Source: Apostichopus japonicus (taxonomy: Eukaryota; Echinodermata; Holothuroidea; Aspidochirotida; Stichopodidae). From it: a stretch of 64,000 bases of DNA. The notes below the pieces were generated by a model that did no database searches, was not told the origin of the DNA, and saw nothing but the letters and a program-made list of their open reading frames with translations. Positions within the stretch are counted from its first letter, which is position 1, and each line of letters begins with the position of its first letter. A program made the position numbers and the translations under genes. Positions 59,980-64,000 of this stretch are shown in pieces. The stretch lies in assembly GCF_037975245.1 (NCBI RefSeq), contig NC_092567.1:23774376-23838375 (forward strand), given 5' to 3'.

Positions 59980-61028
59980 CAGTGGCGGCGGAACCAGGGG
60001 GGCTTGGGGGGGCTCAGCCCCCCCAATGAAAAAGTTGAGGGGGCAAATGCATGATAAGCCCCCCCAATATTTACCAAGGCTCCGAAACGTGCATCTGCCC
60101 ATTTTTCAATGCATACTTGTCGATCTGTCCGATGCACACGTATACTATATAGGTGTAATAATTTTAGTAATTGCTGGGGGACCCTCGGCCCGTCCCCTGG
60201 CTATAGACCACATTGTCACCCCAACCGCGTCTTCATGCCCCGTTAAAAGTGGAAGCAGTGAGTGTGAGTACCGGTAAGCGTAACACAACTTCGTCTTAGG
60301 CCAATGACTTGCCTCATTTCAGCCAGTTCTCCAACATCCCCTTACTTAGTGGCGGAGCGTCCATATATACAGTCAGGGGCGGATGCCCCCCCCCCCATGG
60401 ACTGCTGGCGCCCTTTTCACTACTTTTTACTTATTCGCGATTATTGATTATTTTATTGCGCTCTCATATACCTATTGACATTTGTCATATTCTGTTGGTG
60501 TAATTTTCCGACAAAATGGCGACGACACCTATTTATTCTCATTTTATCTGCAAATTAGCAAGGCCCGGAAAGGGTCATTTCCTGCAATCTAGGGAGTATC
60601 TTTACTCAAACAAATTCTGTACGCTCCGCGCCAACCTGTGGTGGCGCTCCGCTTAGATAGTGTCGAAAGCGCCCCTACAGACCATTCTTGCCCCCTGACC
60701 AATACCCCTAGCTCCGCCACTGCCCTTACTACACTTTGCGAGTACACTACGAGTAATAGCTACTCTCTTAAAACACCATCGAATATACAAATCACAATGT
60801 TTTTACAGACTTTTACGTGCAATCTGAGAAATTGCAGGCTTGAGACCCGTATTTTAGGGCTAGGTATTCGCAGCATAAAACACTCGGGAAGTGCTGTTTC
60901 CGGCCATCTGGGGGTTTGAAAAAACCGAAAATTTTCTTGTACGCTCCGCGCCAACCGATGGTGGCGCTCCGCTTAGATAGTCTCCACACATTAGCCCCCC
61001 CAATAATTTTTCCGTTCCGCCGCGTCTG
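59980..61028. mobile_element. hAT-type MITE (family H5) hosting a nested hAT MITE
   Basis: A perfect 8-bp duplication GTCTTGAT flanks it (59972-59979 and 61029-61036). Ends are CAGTGGCGGCGGAACC and GTTCCGCCGCGTCTG. It was about 665 bp before the H1 element at 60347-60722 inserted. It contains the shared core in minus orientation (about 60863-60982). No transposase. Confidence 0.9.
60347..60722. mobile_element. hAT-type MITE (family H1, copy 2), nested
   Basis: A perfect 8-bp duplication CCCTTACT flanks it (60339-60346 and 60723-60730). Ends are TAGTGGCGGAGC and GCTCCGCCACTG. The body aligns with 11239-11635. It carries its own copy of the shared core in minus orientation (about 60559-60661), so the composite locus contains two cores about 320 bp apart. 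Confidence 0.92.
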
Positions 61029-61036
61029 GTCTTGAT

Positions 61037-61760
61037 ACAGGCAAAATACCAAGTACAGAGTCTGAACCCTGGATTGCTAAAACAATATTATCACTGAATA
61101 TTCTGACTGGCCACCGTCAGGGTACCTACCAAACCGTTACTGTTACACAGATAGTCTTAGGCTAGCCTAGGCCTAAGTTAGTAACATTGTAACAGACAGA
61201 CATACAGTACACGAAGGTCTCGCTAAACTGAACCAAACGTTGACCCTATGCTACATCAAACATGTACTGCAGTTTCGGCAGGAACAGAGATTCAGCTGAA
61301 AATAAAACTACGTGTTTAATTATTGCCACTCCACCTAGAGCCAAGGCCTCCTTAGATCAGTTAGGTTAGGTGCCTCTAATACGTCTTATATTATAGGGTT
61401 CCAGCCTACATAACATCTATCTACTGCCTATAAAATTGTTACTTACATTTGCGTGGTTAGAGCGGCACTGAATGTCATGGTTACTGTTATTAGAGTAATT
61501 ACTTGCAGTTTCTCCGTGCCCAGATGTAATTATGTAATCATCGTGTATTATATTATGGTAAACTGTTAATCTTCCCGTATGTCTGTGATTGGTCAGCTAG
61601 GTTGCTTGGGTGTGGTTATAATCTTGTGAGTATTAGTTATCTACCTCCCTAATTGGCTCTTTAGTTGCGACCTGGGGTATATTTATGGCTCCTATACAAT
61701 GTTATTACATAATACTTCACTTACCAGCAACTCCTTGACTGAACAATAGACAACTTTCCC
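61037..61760 (-). other. Possible TTLL1 upstream exon or promoter region
   Basis: No coding sequence recognised. On the minus strand, ACGCAAAT followed by the strong donor GTAAGTAAC (exon end at about 61450) could close a non-coding first exon of TTLL1, 2.1 kb upstream of the start codon. This is inference from one splice-like site only. Confidence 0.25.
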
Positions 61761-62049
61761 CAGGCGCGTAGCCAATGGGGGGGGGGGGGGAGGGGCAGCC
61801 GCCCCCCTTGAGCATATTTTTTTTTTGTTTATATGATATCGCTAGTATTTTCAAAAGAGAAAATGCTAAGATGCAACTTACAAGGCCTGGGAAGTGCCAT
61901 TCCCAGCGATCTGGGGGGGGGGGGGGCATTTTCAGCCAAAATTTTCTTGTACGCTTCGCGCCAAGCATGGTGGCGCTACGCTTAGATAGTTTGCAATGCC
62001 GAATCTACAGTTTCGCCCCTCCCTTGGCAAATTCCTGGCTACGCGCCTG
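61761..62049 (-). mobile_element. hAT-type MITE (family H2), complete copy
   Basis: Ends are CAGGCGCGTAGCC and GGCTACGCGCCTG, a perfect 13-bp inverted repeat. Flanking ACTTTCCC (61753-61760) and ACTTTCCA (62050-62057) form an 8-bp duplication with one mismatch. It carries the shared core (about 61881-61990) and two G runs. It aligns with the decayed copy at 33414-33665 in opposite orientation. Confidence 0.9.
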
Positions 62050-62234
62050 ACTTTCCAAAGAAAAAAAGAAGGGAAAAAAGTGTCTATTCTATGAAACAAA
62101 ACAATGCTATTATCTCCCCCGTAGGACCTCTCGTGAGGTCGATCAGCGGTTAAACTCCTTTTTGTTGTATCTATGGATATATGTGTTACTGTAGTGTTAG
62201 TGTAGCCTACTGTGGTATAGTACTACATTGTGAT

Positions 62235-62425
62235 CGCTTCTCGGCCTTTCGGCTAAGATCATGTGTAGTATCTGTTCCCTTTCGAGGGGAATGGTGATGC
62301 ACACCCGACGATGATCAAACAGTCACAATCCCGATGCAAGGGGGACTGGAGTTGAGAGCGGATCAGTCGTTCGGTAGTTTGGTTTCGTGCCCAGGTTCTT
62401 TCCTGGGCGACTTTTTCTTAAAAAG
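62235..62425 (+). mobile_element. U2-snRNA-headed SINE-like element, copy 2, intact
   Basis: It begins ATCGCTTCTCGGCCTTTCGG (from 62233), then CTAAGATCATGTGTAGTATC and TGTTC. This matches the first 45 or so nucleotides of U2 snRNA with very few changes, including the branch-site-pairing GTAGTA. The next 100 or so bp are unrelated to U2. It ends in a GCCCAGG-TTCTTT-CCTGGGC hairpin and GACTTTTTCTTAAAAAG. Flanks TACATTGTGAT and TATATTGTGAT are an 11-bp direct repeat with one mismatch. No Sm site (AATTTTTG) or second half of U2 is present, so it is not a working U2 gene. No A/B boxes were seen. Confidence 0.85.
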
Positions 62426-62436
62426 TATATTGTGAT

Positions 62437-63654
62437 TGTATGTCAATAAACCATAGAAATTAAATTTCTATGCAATAAACAGAACTGCACCAGACCCTGG
62501 ACTGTACACATGTCCTCTCTCTCTCACTAGGTCCCTACAATACCATGATCAATATATAAAATATAATGAAATTGAAATATATCAGGTTTAATTGTGAACA
62601 AGTCGGAGACTAGTATTACCAGGGAGTTGTTATGGAACCACTCCCTGGTATTACGACGGTATTTGTGATTGACACTGCCATTACCTACACGCGCTCAAAC
62701 TTCATGTACCTGTGAAAAACGCATACAAAATTTTGGTTTGAAAAATTACTGACGCATGTACTTGAAGGCAGGTTTAACCAAAACTAACATGATCACCGCT
62801 AGCTGACGAAACCAATGTGACGTAACGCACGTGACCTATGGAATGCCAAAAGGAAAAAATTATATGATGATCGTGTCAAAGTAACTTGTGAAAACGAAGT
62901 AAAAGTACAAAAGTATGTCGTTTGTAGCATACATGGTGGAGGTGTCTGTTAACAAGTCTTCGTATTTCGATAATCAAATCAAGTTACATAATAATGTGTT
63001 ACATTTACGTATGGGATGATTCTTTTTATAGTTATCACGGTGAGGGGTATATGTAAGTTGCTGTTTCGTGTGGTAATATTTCTACACACTTGTATACCCT
63101 ATCATTATTAATGCAAATTATTGGCAAAGCAACTTCTGCGGAATTCACGAATGGCATATGGTAAGCTCGTACATGAAGTTTATACAGATATATTCTGGAT
63201 TTTGTTTCTTTCCCTACACCACAACATAATTTTCCTAGTGATACTAATTATGGAAGTATAAATTATGCCAATACAACCCTGCTGGGGGGGGGGGGGCAGC
63301 GTAACTTTATAAGCAAGGGCTGTTTTTCGTCATTGCAGAATCACTCATCCCAGCGTAACTAATAGCAACACATGTTTATGCCTACTCAACTGTGTATGCC
63401 AGCATGACGAGCTGTTTTATCCCATGCATGTGAACACAGTAAAAGTAAAATGTTTTAGAGCCTTGCGTTACTATCTATCACAACATAAAATTACTCCCAG
63501 GCACAGCTTTAAACAATTCTTTCTCTGAAATGGAGCAAGATTTTTCTTGCAGGTAGCTGTTCTGGGGAGAAGTGTATAGACCCACATCATCACATCAAAC
63601 AAGAAAATACGGGTGCTTAAGTCATACATGTAAAACCAATAATGATATCGATAG
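62437..63654. other. No gene recognised; one hairpin
   Basis: AT-rich. A hairpin TACCAGGGAGT-loop-ACTCCCTGGTA lies at about 62619-62652. A G run lies at about 63283-63294. No exon or RNA gene recognised. Confidence 0.45.
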
Positions 63655-64000
63655 CAGGCGCGTATCCAGGATTTTCAAATCCGGGGGGCGCGAATTACTA
63701 TCTAAGCGGAGCGCCACCATCGGTTGGCGCGCAGCGTACAAGAAAATTTCTTGTTTTGAAACCCCCCAGATCACCGGAAACGGCACTTCTCGGGCTTGAA
63801 ATGACCAACCAGATGTACACTTTTTGCCTGAGAACCAAGTATTTCCTAATAGTTTTTTTTTTCCATCCATAACCTTTTTGAAGATTGTCAACCCGGCACA
63901 CATCATGTTCGACCTGATCGCATCTCCTGTGGGTCTTTGCTTTTGTAGGTGATTCTACGTCGCGGCCCACAATACCCGTCAGCCCCACTTTTCAAGGTTT
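63655..64000 (+). mobile_element. hAT-type MITE (family H3), cut by window edge
   Basis: The left end is CAGGCGCGTATCCAGGATTT, with flank ATCGATAG at 63647-63654. It carries the shared core in plus orientation (about 63698-63801). It aligns closely with 32186-32525, including ACCAACCAGATGTACACTTT and GGTGATTCTACGTCGCGG. The right end lies beyond the window. Frames reading KRSATIGWRAAYKK are translations of the core and not evidence of a protein. Confidence 0.85.

Noticed and set aside
62233-62425. Functional U2 snRNA gene
   Set aside because: Only the first 45 or so nucleotides match U2. The Sm site and the 3' stem-loops of U2 are absent, and target duplications show retroposition.

Overview
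The window looks like AT-rich nuclear DNA from an invertebrate deuterostome, most likely an echinoderm and perhaps a sea cucumber. The reasons are split genes with GT/AG introns, animal gene families (TRAF6-like, UMPS, TTLL1), tRNA-derived SINEs, a LINE 3' end, many short DNA transposons and several tandem repeats. There are no prokaryotic operons. The species assignment is inference.

Three protein-coding genes can be supported. (1) The first two coding exons of a TRAF6-like RING E3 ligase lie on the minus strand at 9.5-11.0 kb. The rest of that gene was not found and probably lies left of the window. (2) A complete bifunctional UMP synthase gene (UMPS) lies on the plus strand at 37,767-45,654, with 11 coding exons and 481 codons. 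(3) A complete tubulin polyglutamylase TTLL1 gene lies on the minus strand at 59,337-49,995, with 13 coding exons and 418 codons. UMPS and TTLL1 are convergent, tail to tail, about 4.3 kb apart. The three genes act in unrelated processes: innate immune signalling, pyrimidine synthesis and ciliary tubulin modification.

The rest is dominated by repeats. From 1 to 9.5 kb there are two copies of a tRNA-SINE, one TTAA-flanked MITE and a 75-bp minisatellite. From 11 to 26.5 kb there are a hAT-type MITE, a 100-bp minisatellite, two more tRNA-SINEs, three more TTAA MITEs, a 1-kb CAGTA-rich array, a 26-bp minisatellite and a SINE-like element headed by U2 snRNA sequence that has been split by a hAT MITE. 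From 26.5 to 31.8 kb almost nothing is recognisable. From 31.8 to 36.3 kb there is a cluster of hAT MITEs, a LINE 3' end, a 125-bp homopyrimidine tract and a foldback element with 9-bp target duplication. TTLL1 introns hold a hAT MITE, a hAT deletion derivative with an open transposase C-terminus, a TA-flanked MITE and minisatellites. From 60 to 64 kb there are nested hAT MITEs, a second U2-headed element and a hAT copy cut by the window edge.

The most interesting signals are three. A two-part core of about 100 bp is shared by seven hAT-type copies whose termini differ. A U2-headed retroposed element is present twice with its own target duplications. A minisatellite overlaps the last codons and stop of TTLL1.
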